Shown here: piece after piece, positions 1 to 9,019 of the stretch
Numbering within the stretch: the stretch's first letter is position 1
Layout of the letters: each line of letters starts with the position of its first letter
Assembly (NCBI GenBank): GCA_030745285.1
Contig: JASLOV010000184.1
Location: 1 to 30,736, forward strand
Origin: Dehalococcoidia bacterium
Lineage (GTDB): Bacteria > Chloroflexota > Dehalococcoidia > UBA2979
Reading direction: 5' to 3'
DNA length: 30,736 bases
Notes under the pieces: model-generated
Seen by the model: the letters and a program-made list of their open reading frames with translations, nothing else
What the model was told of the DNA's origin: nothing
The model's database searches: none
Made by a program: the position numbers and the translations under genes

Positions 1-1297
1 CGTGGCCTTCCTCCAGCGAGAACAGCGCCGCCCGGTTCTGCAGCGTGATGCCACTGTCGGGCACGACCAGGCCCGAGCCGAACGACGAGAAGATGCTGTA
101 GATGAACGAGACCGCGTTGTGGTCCTTGTCCATCACGGTCAAATAGACCGTGTCACCCTGCTCGGGCAGACCCGACTCGTTCAGCTGCTGCGCGCGATCC
201 GGGTCGATCCGCGCGAACTGCGATCGGCCGTAGCCGGTCGACGTCAGCACGTCCACCGGCAGTTCGTTCGCGTCAGGGTCACCCACCCACTGGTCGAGAT
301 CGGCGTAGGCGAGCTTCTTTGCCTCGATCAGATGGTGAAGATACGCCGTCGAGTTGTGGCCGAGCGCGCTCAGGTCGGCGTTGCCGAGCGTATTGACCAT
401 CTCGAGCGCGGCGATCCCCTGGCCGTTCGGTGGCAGCTCGTAGAGCGTGTAGTTCTTGTAGTCGGTCGACAGCGGCTCGACCCAGGACGAGGTGTGCTCC
501 TCGAAGTCCTGCATCGTGAAGAAGCCGTTCTTGCTGTCGGAGTAGGCGACGATCGCCTCGGCGATCGGGCCGCGATAGAACGCGTCGCGCCCGCCCTCGG
601 CGATCATCTTGAGCGTCTTGGCCAGGCCGGGGTTGACGAAGAGATCGCCGATCCGCGGTGCCTTGCCGTCGACCAGCCACGTGGCCGCCGCCGACGCCTC
701 GCGCCTGAGCTTCTCTTCGCTGCCGGCCCACACCTCGCCGATCCGCTCGGTGACATGGAACCCGTGCTCGGCGTAGTAGATCGCCGGCGCGAGGACCTCG
801 GCCATCGTCATCGTGCCGTACTCCTCGAGCAGCGTGAACCAGCCGTCGACGGCGCCCGGCACCGAGACCGAGTAAATGCCGCCGATCCGATCCATCTCCT
901 GCTCGTCGAGCCGCCCCATCAGCGCGTCGAGCGTCATGCTGTAGGACGACCGGCCGCTGCCGTTCAGGCCGACGAGCTTCTTCTCGCCTTCGAGGTAGGC
1001 CATCGCGAACATGTCGCCGCCCAGCGCCGTGCTGTGGGGTTCGGTGACGGTCAGGACCGCCGCCGTGGCGACGGCCGCGTCGATCGCGTTGCCACCCTGC
1101 TTCAAGATGTCGAGGCCGGCGTTCGACGCCAGTGGCTGGCTGGTTGCGACGACGCCACGATGGCCGATCACCGCCGACCGCTTCGTGTCGAACGGAAACG
1201 GCGAGCCGGCTTCCTGGGCGGCCACCGACGCGCCGAGGGAAACCACCAACAGCGCGAGAGCGATGGCGTGCGTCACCGGGGCGGATCGAATATGCAT
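1..1297 (-). CDS. ggt: Gamma-glutamyltransferase (3' end beyond left edge)
   Basis: Secreted N-terminal nucleophile hydrolase that cleaves gamma-glutamyl bonds, for example in glutathione, and transfers the glutamyl group to water or an amine. 432 codons are in view. A signal peptide (about residues 1-27, ending SVAAQ) precedes the large-subunit region, where GLDILKQGGNAIDAAVATA is a family signature. The autoprocessing nucleophile should be Thr383 in GDTVYLTVMD, which aligns with TTHYSVVD of E. coli Ggt. The second Thr of that pair is Val here. FGSGLVVPDSGI follows, as in the small subunit. The gene starts 10 nt after the upstream propeller gene, whose TGA stop overlaps the GAGGTGA ribosome site, so translation is probably coupled. 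Family assignment is firm. Activity on glutathione rather than another gamma-glutamyl compound is not shown. Confidence 0.93.
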   Translation of the reverse strand, partial: MHIRSAPVTHAIALALLVVSLGASVAAQEAGSPFPFDTKRSAVIGHRGVVATSQPLASNAGLDILKQGGNAIDAAVATAAVLTVTEPHSTALGGDMFAMAYLEGEKKLVGLNGSGRSSYSMTLDALMGRLDEQEMDRIGGIYSVSVPGAVDGWFTLLEEYGTMTMAEVLAPAIYYAEHGFHVTERIGEVWAGSEEKLRREASAAATWLVDGKAPRIGDLFVNPGLAKTLKMIAEGGRDAFYRGPIAEAIVAYSDSKNGFFTMQDFEEHTSSWVEPLSTDYKNYTLYELPPNGQGIAALEMVNTLGNADLSALGHNSTAYLHHLIEAKKLAYADLDQWVGDPDANELPVDVLTSTGYGRSQFARIDPDRAQQLNESGLPEQGDTVYLTVMDKDHNAVSFIYSIFSSFGSGLVVPDSGITLQNRAALFSLEEGH

Positions 1298-1307
1298 CGG
1301 GTTCACC

Positions 1308-4300
1308 TCACTGCGGCGGCACGACCAGGACCGGCGGGACGCCCTGCGATTCGAGCGTATCGTTCAACGACCCCACCTCGCCGTCGATCGCCGCGCGCAC
1401 CTCGGTGAGGACGTTCCGCATCCGCTCCTGGAGTACGCCCTGCACCTCGCGCTGCTGGTCGTTCGGCGGGAAGTCGTAGGTCGCCACGTTGCGGATCAGA
1501 TAGGCCAGCCGTCCTTGCAGCATCGTCGGCCACCGGATGTTGTCCTGCCCGGTTCCGGTTCGCCTCAGCTGGATCATCTTCTCCTCGACGGCGATCACGG
1601 TGCCGTCCACCTCTGCGATCGCTTCGACGAGCGACGCGCGATCGCCCCCGGCGTCGGTCAGGACCGCCTGGAGGTCGTACAGCTGCCGCCGGATCCACTC
1701 GAGCTGGTTGATGGCTCCGGTGACCTCTTCGTGGTTGCCGCGCAGCTCGCGGGCCATCGCCAGCTGTGCGGCGATGTCGGCCTCGCTGCCCTCCGAGTTC
1801 GGGTCCTTCCTGACCTCGAGCGACTGCCGTTGTTCCCGGCCGTCGACGTCGAGAACGACGGTATACGTGCCTGGCGGCTCCAGGACAGTGATCTCGCCGC
1901 CGCCCGAACGCCACCGCTCGTCACCCAGGTCGACCCACTCGCCGTAGATCGGCTTGGTGCGCAGCTTGATCTGGAGCGACGGCTCGCTGCGCAGGTCCCA
2001 CCAGATCCGGTTGATCCCCTCGTCGGCGGTCCCCTCGAGCGTCCGCACCGTCTCGCCCTGCGCGTTCTCGATCCGGAGACTGACCTCGCCGTTGACATCC
2101 GACCCGAGCCAGTAGTTGATCGCGGCGCCGTAGGGCGGGTTCTCCCCGTCGGACGGATCGTTCGGCATCGCCTGCGGTGACGTGATGTTGTGGAAGCGAT
2201 AGGCCGCACGCGGCTCGAAGAGATGCGCATCGCCGCCGGCCACCTCCGCCGTGTGTTGCTGCAGCGGCGAGAGGTCGTCGAGGATCCAGAAGCCCCGGCC
2301 GTAGGTGCCGACGACCAGGTCGTTGAAATGCTCCTGGACAACGAGGCCGTAGATCGGCGCCGCCGGCATGTTCAGCTTGAGCGGCTGCCACAGGTCACCG
2401 TCGTTGAACGAGACATAGACGGCGTTCTCGGTGCCGAGATAGACCAGGCCCTCCCGAACCGGATCCTCCTGGATGCTCCGCGCGAAACTGAGCGGGCTGT
2501 CGGCGATGCCATCGGTGATCTTCGTCCACGACTCGCCGTAGTCGTCGGTCCGGTAGACGTAGGGCGCGAAGTTCCCCACCTGATGGAACTCGATGGCGAG
2601 ATACGCCTTCCCCGCGTCCCACTTCGACGCGTCGATGCCGCGGACGACGCCCAACTCGGGCAGGTCGGGCAGGTTGGCCGTCACGTTCTGCCAGCTGGCG
2701 CCATCGTCGCGGCTGACGTGCACGATGCCGTCGTTCGACCCGGCGTAGAAGACACCTTGCTGGGCCGGCGACTCGTCGAAGGCGTAGATGACGCAGCAGT
2801 ACTCGACGCCGATGTTGTCCGGCGTCAGGTCGCCCGACATCACCTGCTTGCTCTTGTCGTTGGTCGTGAGATCCGGGCTGATGACCTCCCAGTTCTGCCC
2901 GTCGTTCGTCGTCCGATGGACGTGCTGGCTGGTGACGTAGATGGTGTCGTTGTCGTGCGGTGAAATCAGGAGCGGGAACGTCCACTGGAATCGGTAGCGC
3001 AGCGATTCGGCCGGCCAGCCGATCGTGCTCTCGGGCCAGACCTCCAGCTGCCGGTACTGGCGCGTCCGCTCGTCGTAGCGGACGACGATGCCACCGACCG
3101 CGCCCGACCCTGACGCCGACGACCAGATGACGTCGGGCTCTTCCGGATCGGGCGTCGCGAAGCCGCTCTCGCCGCCACCGACTGAATGCCACATCCCGCG
3201 CGGGATCCGGCCGCCGCCGAACCCGCCGGTCCGGGAGTTGCTCGGGCCGCGATACGACGGGCCATCCTGCCGGTTGCCGTAGACGTAGTACGGGACCTTC
3301 GTATCGGCCGTCACGTGGTACATCTGCGCGATCGGCAGGTTGACGCGCAGCCAGGTCGTGCCGCGATTCTGCGAGATCGCCAGGCCACCGTCGTTGCCGA
3401 CGATCATCCGGTCACCGTTGGTCGGGTCGATCCAGATGTCGTGGTTGTCGCCGCCGGGCCGCCGCCGCCCGCCCTGCTGCTGGCCAGTCCGGCCGCCGTC
3501 GATCGACCGGACGAACGGCGCGGTCAGGAAGTAGGCCTCGTCCGGGTCGTCCGGCGCCACGGCGCAGTTGTTGTAGTAGGCCGTCCGGCCGCCGAGGTCC
3601 TGGTTATGGGTCATCAACTGCCAAGTCTCGGCGCCGTCGTCCGACCGCCACAGCTCGCCGTTGTCGGTCTCCTCACCGTTCAGCGGCACGCCGTCGCCGG
3701 TCTCGATGAGCGCGTAGACCCGGTTCGAGTCGGCCGGCGTCAGGCAGACGTCCACCTTGCCGATCGTCCGGGTCGGCAGGCCGTTCCCTTCCAGCTTCGT
3801 CCAGGTGTCGCCCGCGTCGCGCGAGATGAAGAGGCCGCTGCCCGGCCCGCCGCTCCGCCGGCCCCACGTGTTGAACGTGACGGTCCACATGCCGGCGTAG
3901 AGGATCCGTGGGTTGTGCGGATCCATCTCGACGCTCGACGCCCCACTGTTCTCGTCGGTGAAGAGCACCTGTTCCCAGGTCTCGCCGCCATCCATCGTCC
4001 GGTAGACGCCGCGCTCGGGCTGCGGCCCGTGCGCGTGGCCGAGCGCGCCGACATAGACGATGTCGGAGTCGGTCGGATGAATGAGGACCCGGGAGATCCG
4101 GCCGGTCGCGTCCAGGCCCATGTTGGTCCAGGTCGCGCCGGCGTCGGTCGACTTCCAGACGCCATCGCCGATCGTCACGTTCGATCGGATGTGCGGCTCG
4201 CCGGTGCCCGCCCAGACGATCTGGGAATCCGACACCGACACGGCCAGGGCGCCGACCGCGTGCGTCGGGTAGTCGTCGAAGATCGGCTCCCAGAACAGGC

Positions 4301-4544
4301 CGCCATCGACCGTCTTCCAGATGCCGCCGGACGCGGCGCCGACGTAATAGATGAGGGGATCCCCAGGGATTCCCGCGACCGAGGCAATTCGGTTCCCCAC
4401 CGGCCCGATATGCCGGTAGCTCAACTGGTCGTACTGATCGGGCGAAACGGTCTGGGCCGTCGCCGTACCAGCTGCGATAAGGAAGATAAGTGCGATCGCC
4501 AGAAAGACGCCGCGCGTGAGCATCCGGCCTGGAAGCTTCGTCAT
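1308..4544 (-). CDS. Secreted BNR/sortilin-like beta-propeller protein
   Basis: A 1078-residue exported protein annotated in related genomes as a VPS10/sortilin-like or 'WD40/YVTN/BNR-like repeat' glycosyl-hydrolase-like protein. A signal peptide (about residues 1-30, ending GTATA) precedes many BNR/Asp-box style repeats, the first at about residues 73-88 (GGIWKTVDGGLFWEPI) and later ones such as SRDAGDTWTK and SRDDGASWQNV. A Gly/Gln/Arg-rich insertion (QQQGGRRRPGGD, near residue 360) interrupts the propeller. The C-terminal third has a FlgD-like beta domain (SLRIENAQGETVRTLEG) and a helical tail. No catalytic residues can be assigned; such proteins may bind peptides or glycans. The GGAGGGGGTC ribosome site just upstream supports this start. 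It is co-transcribed with gamma-glutamyltransferase downstream. Confidence 0.88.
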   Translation of the reverse strand: MTKLPGRMLTRGVFLAIALIFLIAAGTATAQTVSPDQYDQLSYRHIGPVGNRIASVAGIPGDPLIYYVGAASGGIWKTVDGGLFWEPIFDDYPTHAVGALAVSVSDSQIVWAGTGEPHIRSNVTIGDGVWKSTDAGATWTNMGLDATGRISRVLIHPTDSDIVYVGALGHAHGPQPERGVYRTMDGGETWEQVLFTDENSGASSVEMDPHNPRILYAGMWTVTFNTWGRRSGGPGSGLFISRDAGDTWTKLEGNGLPTRTIGKVDVCLTPADSNRVYALIETGDGVPLNGEETDNGELWRSDDGAETWQLMTHNQDLGGRTAYYNNCAVAPDDPDEAYFLTAPFVRSIDGGRTGQQQGGRRRPGGDNHDIWIDPTNGDRMIVGNDGGLAISQNRGTTWLRVNLPIAQMYHVTADTKVPYYVYGNRQDGPSYRGPSNSRTGGFGGGRIPRGMWHSVGGGESGFATPDPEEPDVIWSSASGSGAVGGIVVRYDERTRQYRQLEVWPESTIGWPAESLRYRFQWTFPLLISPHDNDTIYVTSQHVHRTTNDGQNWEVISPDLTTNDKSKQVMSGDLTPDNIGVEYCCVIYAFDESPAQQGVFYAGSNDGIVHVSRDDGASWQNVTANLPDLPELGVVRGIDASKWDAGKAYLAIEFHQVGNFAPYVYRTDDYGESWTKITDGIADSPLSFARSIQEDPVREGLVYLGTENAVYVSFNDGDLWQPLKLNMPAAPIYGLVVQEHFNDLVVGTYGRGFWILDDLSPLQQHTAEVAGGDAHLFEPRAAYRFHNITSPQAMPNDPSDGENPPYGAAINYWLGSDVNGEVSLRIENAQGETVRTLEGTADEGINRIWWDLRSEPSLQIKLRTKPIYGEWVDLGDERWRSGGGEITVLEPPGTYTVVLDVDGREQRQSLEVRKDPNSEGSEADIAAQLAMARELRGNHEEVTGAINQLEWIRRQLYDLQAVLTDAGGDRASLVEAIAEVDGTVIAVEEKMIQLRRTGTGQDNIRWPTMLQGRLAYLIRNVATYDFPPNDQQREVQGVLQERMRNVLTEVRAAIDGEVGSLNDTLESQGVPPVLVVPPQ

Positions 4545-4625
4545 CGTGACCCCCTCCGGGGAGAAACCCCGGTCAACGAGGATCAGACAGTATCGGAGCG
4601 GCGGGTGGGACGCAACCGGGATCGG

Positions 4626-6899
4626 CTAGTCGGGATCGACCTCGGCTAGCGGAAAGCCGTCGGGAAGGTCGAACCGTCGAATGACGTCACGGACGCCCGG
4701 GACTGCCAGGAACGCTCCAGCAAGAGCCATCCGTGGTGCAAACAGGAGATAGGTATCTCGATCTGCGTACGCACGCTCAACGAGTGGGAGGACGTCGTCG
4801 AGGTCACCAACCGACGCCGCGGCCGACGCCAGGGCCGACGGCGGCAGATGCTCCCGGCCAGCCCGAGCCTGAAGCTCATCGTAGAGTGCGCGCGCCTCGG
4901 CCGGCTTCCCCCACTCCGCATATGTGAAGAGGAGGGTCACCAACGCGTAGCTGTGGCGGCCGGAGATCGCCAGCGCGGTTTCGCCAGAAGGCACCGATTC
5001 GGCGAAGCGGGAATCCCATAGGAAGCACATCTGAAGCGTCCACCAGGCCACATACGACTCCGGATCCCGCTCGACGGCGAGCTGCCCCTGCTCGACCGCT
5101 GCGGGGTAGTCGCCGGCCATGCCCAGCGACAGCGCGTAGAGCGAGGTCGCGTATGCCGACAGCGGGTCGCTCTCCAGCGCGCGCCTAGCCTCGGCGACGC
5201 CTTCGCCCGTCCGGCCGGCCACGATCTGCAGATAGAAGAACGCGTACCAGCAGCGGGCTTGTACGTAGCTCGGATTCAGCTCGAGGGCGCGCTGGAACTC
5301 GCGCTCGGAGGTCGACCAATCGCGGTCGAAGACGAGCGCGATGCAGGCCATCGCGTTGTGTCCTTCCGCGAGATCCGGATCCAGAGCGACCGCTCGAACG
5401 GCAGCCTCCTTCGCCTTCGGAAACACGTCGGCTGGTGGCTCCATCCCGTAGAACCCCAGCGTGGTCTGGGCGTCAGCGAGGCCGGCCCAGGCGAGCGCAT
5501 AGTTCGGGTCTAGCGTGACCGACTGCTTGAAACAGTCGAGCGCGCGCGCGATCCCCCGGCCGCGCCGGTACAGCGACGCCCGACCCTTGACGTAGAGCTG
5601 GTAGGCCTCGAGGTTGTCGGTCTGCGGCTTGACCAGCGGCGCATCGGCCGGGCCGGTCAGGGTCACCTTCAAACGCTCGGCGATCTTCGTCGCAATCTCG
5701 TCCTGGATCGCGAAGACATCTTCAAGATCCCGGTCGTAGCGCTCCGACCAGATCTGGTACCCGTCGGCCGCGTTGATGAGCTGGGCGGTGACGCGCAGCC
5801 TATTGCCGGCGCGACGGACGGAGCCTTCCAGGACTGTCTTCACCTTCAACTTGGCGGCCACCTCCGAGATATCTGGAGACTTCCCCTTGAATGAAAAGGC
5901 GGAGGTCCGCGCCGCCACCCGCAGCCCGTCGAGCTGCGTCAGCGCGTTGATGATGTCCTCGGTGATGCCGTCGGCGAAGAACTCGTTCTCCGGGTCGGCG
6001 CTCATGCTGGCGAACGGCAGGACGGCAATCGACGGCGTCGCGTCGGCGGTCCGGGCGGCCGCACTCCCGCTGTCCAGCGCACGCTTGACGCCGCGCAGTT
6101 CGGAGAGCAGATCGGCCGAGGTCTGGTACCGGTCCTCCCGGCGCTTCGACAACGCCCGGGCCACGACCCGCTCGACTTCAGCCGGCACGCCGGCGCGAAC
6201 GCTGGTGACCGCCGTCGGCTCCTGCTGCAAAACGCCGAGCGAGACCGCCTGGAGTTGCTCCCCCTTGAACGGCCGCTCGCCGGTCACCATCTCGTAGGCG
6301 ACGACACCGAGCGACCAGATGTCGGTTCGCTGATCGACTTCGTGCCCCTGCAGCTGCTCGGGCGACATGTAGGCGACGGTTCCCATCGCCATGCCGGTCT
6401 GTGTGATCCCCTCAGACCCGACGAGCTTCGCGAGGCCGAAGTCGAGGATCTTCACGAGCCCCGACGACGTCACCATCAGGTTCGCTGGCTTGATGTCGCG
6501 GTGGACCATGCCGGCGCGGTGCGCCTCGACCAGCCCCTCCACCGCCTGGATGGCGATGTCCAGCGCGTCGGCCGCCGTTAATGCACCGTCGTCGATCCTC
6601 TCTTTCAGCGTCGCGCCGTCGTAGCAGGCCATCACCAGGTAGAGCTGGCCATCGTCGGTCTCGCCGATCTCGTGGATCGTGCAGATGTTCTGATGGTCGA
6701 GCGCCGAGGCGGCCTTGGCCTCCTGGACGAACCGCGCCTTGGCCGCGTCGTCGCGGGTCAGGTCGGGCGGTAGGAACTTGAGGGCGACCGGCCGGTCGAG
6801 GCGGGTGTCCATCGCCCGGTAGACGACGCCCATCCCGCCGCCGCCCAGCTTGGCCTCGATCTGGTACGGGCCGACCTTCGCGCCGGCTTCGAGCTTCAT
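4626..6899 (-). CDS. Ser/Thr protein kinase with TolB/FlgO-like domain and TPR repeats
   Basis: A 757-residue Hanks-type kinase fused to signalling and scaffold domains. Residues 11-270 are the kinase: glycine loop LGGGGMG (18-24), VALK lysine K41, alpha-C Glu60, HRDIKPAN with D135 and N140, DFG at 153-155, and SPEQ at 179-182, so it looks catalytically complete. Residues 289-416 match the TolB-N/FlgO-like domain found in many kinases and adenylate cyclases (PSIAVLPFASMS, FADGITEDI, VLEGSVRRAGNRLRVTAQL). Residues from about 430 to the end are TPR repeats. I see no signal peptide or transmembrane helix, unlike PASTA-type kinases, so it is probably cytoplasmic. No Shine-Dalgarno precedes the start; a perfect TATAAT lies 12 nt upstream. 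Substrate unknown. Confidence 0.93.
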   Translation of the reverse strand: MKLEAGAKVGPYQIEAKLGGGGMGVVYRAMDTRLDRPVALKFLPPDLTRDDAAKARFVQEAKAASALDHQNICTIHEIGETDDGQLYLVMACYDGATLKERIDDGALTAADALDIAIQAVEGLVEAHRAGMVHRDIKPANLMVTSSGLVKILDFGLAKLVGSEGITQTGMAMGTVAYMSPEQLQGHEVDQRTDIWSLGVVAYEMVTGERPFKGEQLQAVSLGVLQQEPTAVTSVRAGVPAEVERVVARALSKRREDRYQTSADLLSELRGVKRALDSGSAAARTADATPSIAVLPFASMSADPENEFFADGITEDIINALTQLDGLRVAARTSAFSFKGKSPDISEVAAKLKVKTVLEGSVRRAGNRLRVTAQLINAADGYQIWSERYDRDLEDVFAIQDEIATKIAERLKVTLTGPADAPLVKPQTDNLEAYQLYVKGRASLYRRGRGIARALDCFKQSVTLDPNYALAWAGLADAQTTLGFYGMEPPADVFPKAKEAAVRAVALDPDLAEGHNAMACIALVFDRDWSTSEREFQRALELNPSYVQARCWYAFFYLQIVAGRTGEGVAEARRALESDPLSAYATSLYALSLGMAGDYPAAVEQGQLAVERDPESYVAWWTLQMCFLWDSRFAESVPSGETALAISGRHSYALVTLLFTYAEWGKPAEARALYDELQARAGREHLPPSALASAAASVGDLDDVLPLVERAYADRDTYLLFAPRMALAGAFLAVPGVRDVIRRFDLPDGFPLAEVDPD

Positions 6900-6911
6900 G
6901 GAAGAGAACTG

Positions 6912-6917
6912 ATTATA
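6912..6917 (-). promoter_or_regulatory. Putative -10 box of the kinase gene (TATAAT)
   Basis: On the minus strand the sequence reads CACTATAAT, then CAGTTCTCTTCC, then ATG. The box is a perfect sigma-70 type -10 hexamer in GC-rich DNA. A start point about 7 nt downstream would leave a leader of only about 5 nt, in keeping with the missing Shine-Dalgarno. No -35 box lies at 17 nt; a TTGACG at 6945-6940 is 22 nt away, too far to be convincing. Confidence 0.5.
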
Positions 6918-6949
6918 GTGCCGCGGCCGCCCCTCAGGACGTCAACCTC

Positions 6950-7408
6950 CTAGCGGCTGTAGTCGGCCTCGACCGCCAGTTCCTCGGCACCTTCGGGTGT
7001 GACGTTGTACATGACGAGCTTGAGCGACTTGCCGGCGAGGGGGCGCAACTGGATCCGCCAGCCCCAGTCGACGCCCGGCGCGGCGGCATAGCTGCCGCGG
7101 ACGTCAATCGCACCGTCGGCGTGGCGGGCGCCGCGGCACGCCATGACGCTTTCGCCCATGTGCCAGGTGTCGATCCAGTGTGCGGTGACGACGGCGGGAT
7201 CGGAGAGGTAGCCGATCAGGAGCGATCCTGCCTGCGGCGCGCCACGATAGTTCCAGGTGTAGTCCAACCGGACGAACTTTCCCTCCAGCAGGGTCGTCAC
7301 CGTCGCAGTGCCGCTGGAATCGTCGGCGACGTGCATGTTCGGGTCCTGCAATCGGTTGGTGCCCTGCCACTCTCCCCGACACGCGCTCAGTGCCTCGAGA
7401 CCACTCAT
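6950..7408 (-). CDS. DUF1579-like protein
   Basis: A 152-residue soluble protein resembling the DUF1579 family, which has a lipocalin-like beta-barrel character. Near the N terminus is GEWQGTNRLQDP; the middle has alternating beta-strand patterns (TTLLEGKFVRLDYTWNYRG, GSLLIGYLSDP), and the C terminus WGWRIQLRP with VMYNVTPEG. There is no signal peptide. The start is supported by GGGAG about 6 nt upstream of the ATG. It lies 84 nt downstream of the class V PLP enzyme on the same strand and may be the last gene of that unit. Biochemical function is unknown for the family; the assignment rests on motif resemblance. Confidence 0.7.
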   Translation of the reverse strand: MSGLEALSACRGEWQGTNRLQDPNMHVADDSSGTATVTTLLEGKFVRLDYTWNYRGAPQAGSLLIGYLSDPAVVTAHWIDTWHMGESVMACRGARHADGAIDVRGSYAAAPGVDWGWRIQLRPLAGKSLKLVMYNVTPEGAEELAVEADYSR

Positions 7409-7492
7409 GCATCACTCCCATCAGAAGAGCTTCGTCGACAGTCCGGCAGAGCGCGCCACCCGGCTACGACCGACGTGGCACCTCGCTACGCA

Positions 7493-8734
7493 CTAGCTCA
7501 ACGCATTCAGCAGCGCATCGATGTCGTCGTCGTTGTTGTAGACCGACGGGGAGATGCGCGTCTGGTACCACTTCACCTTGACGTCGACATTCGCGCGCTG
7601 GAGCTTGGCCAGCAGCGCGTCGGGGTCCGGCGCCTTGAACGCCGCCAGGGGCGTGTTCATCCCCGGTGGCGTGATCGCTTCGTAGCCGAGCGCCGGCATC
7701 TCCCGGAGCAACCGCTCGACCATCGGCGTGGCGTGCGCCTGGATCCGCTCGACGCCGATGTCCAGGATGTACTGCAGCGATTGCAGTTGACTGGCGATGA
7801 CGACGTGGGGCGGCGTGCCGATCTCGTACCGGGCGGCACCCGGTCGCGGTTCCCAGGAGACGTCGGTCGAGCCGGCCGGGCTCCCCGGGAAGTTGTGGTA
7901 CTGGATGTTGTCGTACTGCCGGTCACCGAACTGCATCGGGCGGAGCACCTCGTCCTGCAACTCCTCCTTCACGTAGAGGAAGCCGAGGCCTTCGAGGCCC
8001 ATCAGCCACTTATAGCCACCGGCGCAACAGAAATCGAGGCCGCGCGCCCGGACATCCACAGGAACGCAACCCGCGGCCTGGACCACGTCGGCGTAGAGGT
8101 AGGCGCCGTGGGCGTGGGCCAAGTCGCTCAGCGCCTTCGAGTCGGCGACGAAGCCGTTGATGTTCGAGACCAGCGTGATGGCGATGAGTCGCGTGTCGTC
8201 GTCCACCAGTTCCTCGAAATCGCTCAGGTGCGTACGCCAGTCGCGCTGCTTGACGATTCGCACCTCCAGGCCGGCCGCTTCGAGTTGCCGGTAGATATAG
8301 GCGCCACCGTGATAGTGAAACTCGTCGGTCACGACGTTACCGCCGCCGCGATGCAGCCCCAGGCCGGCCGCGACCACGTTTTCGCCATCGAGTGTGCTCT
8401 GGACGAGCGCGACCTCGGTCGACTTCGCGTTGATGATCCGGCCGTAGAGCACCTTGAGCTCTTCGATCTCCGGTTCGCCGATGAACAGCCGATCGGCGCC
8501 CGGCCCGTGCAGCTTGTAGGCCACGTGCTCGTCGATCACCTGCGCGGCCGGCGCCGAAATGGGATGGACCCCGGCGTTGTTGATGTAGGTCTGATTCTCG
8601 ATCCAGGGAAAGTGGCTTCGGAGTGTGGCGAAGTCCGTCTCCGAAGCGGCCTGGCCGCTGGCGTCGGCCCGCATCGGGCTCGCGGCGAGGCATGCCGCCG
8701 TTCCGGCGATGAATTCACGGCGATTCAGAGTCAT
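7493..8734 (-). CDS. Tat-exported class V aminotransferase-fold PLP enzyme
   Basis: A 413-residue fold-type I, class V aminotransferase family member (isopenicillin-N epimerase/cysteine desulfurase-like). The N terminus NRREFIAGTAACLAASP is a twin-arginine signal, so the protein should be exported folded with its cofactor. The PLP lysine is K242 in CAGGYKWLMG, with D216 and Q219 of YADVVQAAG at the expected cofactor positions. NNAGVHPIS near residue 52 is the usual N-terminal motif. I chose the ATG at 8734 because AAAGGA lies 7 nt upstream and it places the RR motif near the N terminus; an ATG at 8758 in frame would add 8 residues. The gene follows the DUF6868 gene closely in the rhamnose cluster. 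The substrate cannot be read from sequence. Confidence 0.87.
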   Translation of the reverse strand: MTLNRREFIAGTAACLAASPMRADASGQAASETDFATLRSHFPWIENQTYINNAGVHPISAPAAQVIDEHVAYKLHGPGADRLFIGEPEIEELKVLYGRIINAKSTEVALVQSTLDGENVVAAGLGLHRGGGNVVTDEFHYHGGAYIYRQLEAAGLEVRIVKQRDWRTHLSDFEELVDDDTRLIAITLVSNINGFVADSKALSDLAHAHGAYLYADVVQAAGCVPVDVRARGLDFCCAGGYKWLMGLEGLGFLYVKEELQDEVLRPMQFGDRQYDNIQYHNFPGSPAGSTDVSWEPRPGAARYEIGTPPHVVIASQLQSLQYILDIGVERIQAHATPMVERLLREMPALGYEAITPPGMNTPLAAFKAPDPDALLAKLQRANVDVKVKWYQTRISPSVYNNDDDIDALLNALS

Positions 8735-8764
8735 GGAGGGGTCCTTTCGGTTGGGCATGAGCGT

Positions 8765-9007
8765 TCATCCAATGATCAGCAGCGCCACCCAGGGCACGAT
8801 GTTGAAGATGATGACGAACAGCTTGAACACCCCGAGAAAGCCGTACATCACCAGGTCCCAGGTTTCCCGTGAGCCGGAGAACCAAGCTCGCTGCACCCGG
8901 AAGGTCAGGTCGGGCGCAAACAGGAACCAGACCGACCAGAACGCCAAGAGGCCGATGTTGAGGATCGTGCACCACTTGAAGAACTCCGTGAGCGTCTGAA
9001 TCTCCAT
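8765..9007 (-). CDS. DUF6868-like small membrane protein
   Basis: An 80-residue protein with two hydrophobic segments, about residues 12-30 (CTILNIGLLAFWSVWFLFA) and 54-79 (MYGFLGVFKLFVIIFNIVPW onward). The opening EIQTLTEFFKWCTILNIGLL matches my recollection of the DUF6868 family of short inner-membrane proteins of unknown role. It is preceded by GGAGGGAG, and this ribosome site directly abuts the TGA stop of the GH78 gene, so the two are probably translationally coupled. Its placement between a secreted rhamnosidase and an exported PLP enzyme suggests an accessory membrane role, but nothing in the sequence defines it. Confidence 0.8.
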   Translation of the reverse strand: MEIQTLTEFFKWCTILNIGLLAFWSVWFLFAPDLTFRVQRAWFSGSRETWDLVMYGFLGVFKLFVIIFNIVPWVALLIIG

Positions 9008-9019
9008 CGTCTCCCTCCT

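Noticed and set aside
6940..6945. TTGACG as the -35 box of the kinase promoter
   Set aside because: The spacer to TATAAT would be 22 nt, outside the usual 16-19 nt.
7121..8872. 583-codon plus-strand frame opposite the DUF1579 and PLP enzyme genes
   Set aside because: It spans two recognisable minus-strand genes and their gap, and shows no domain of its own.
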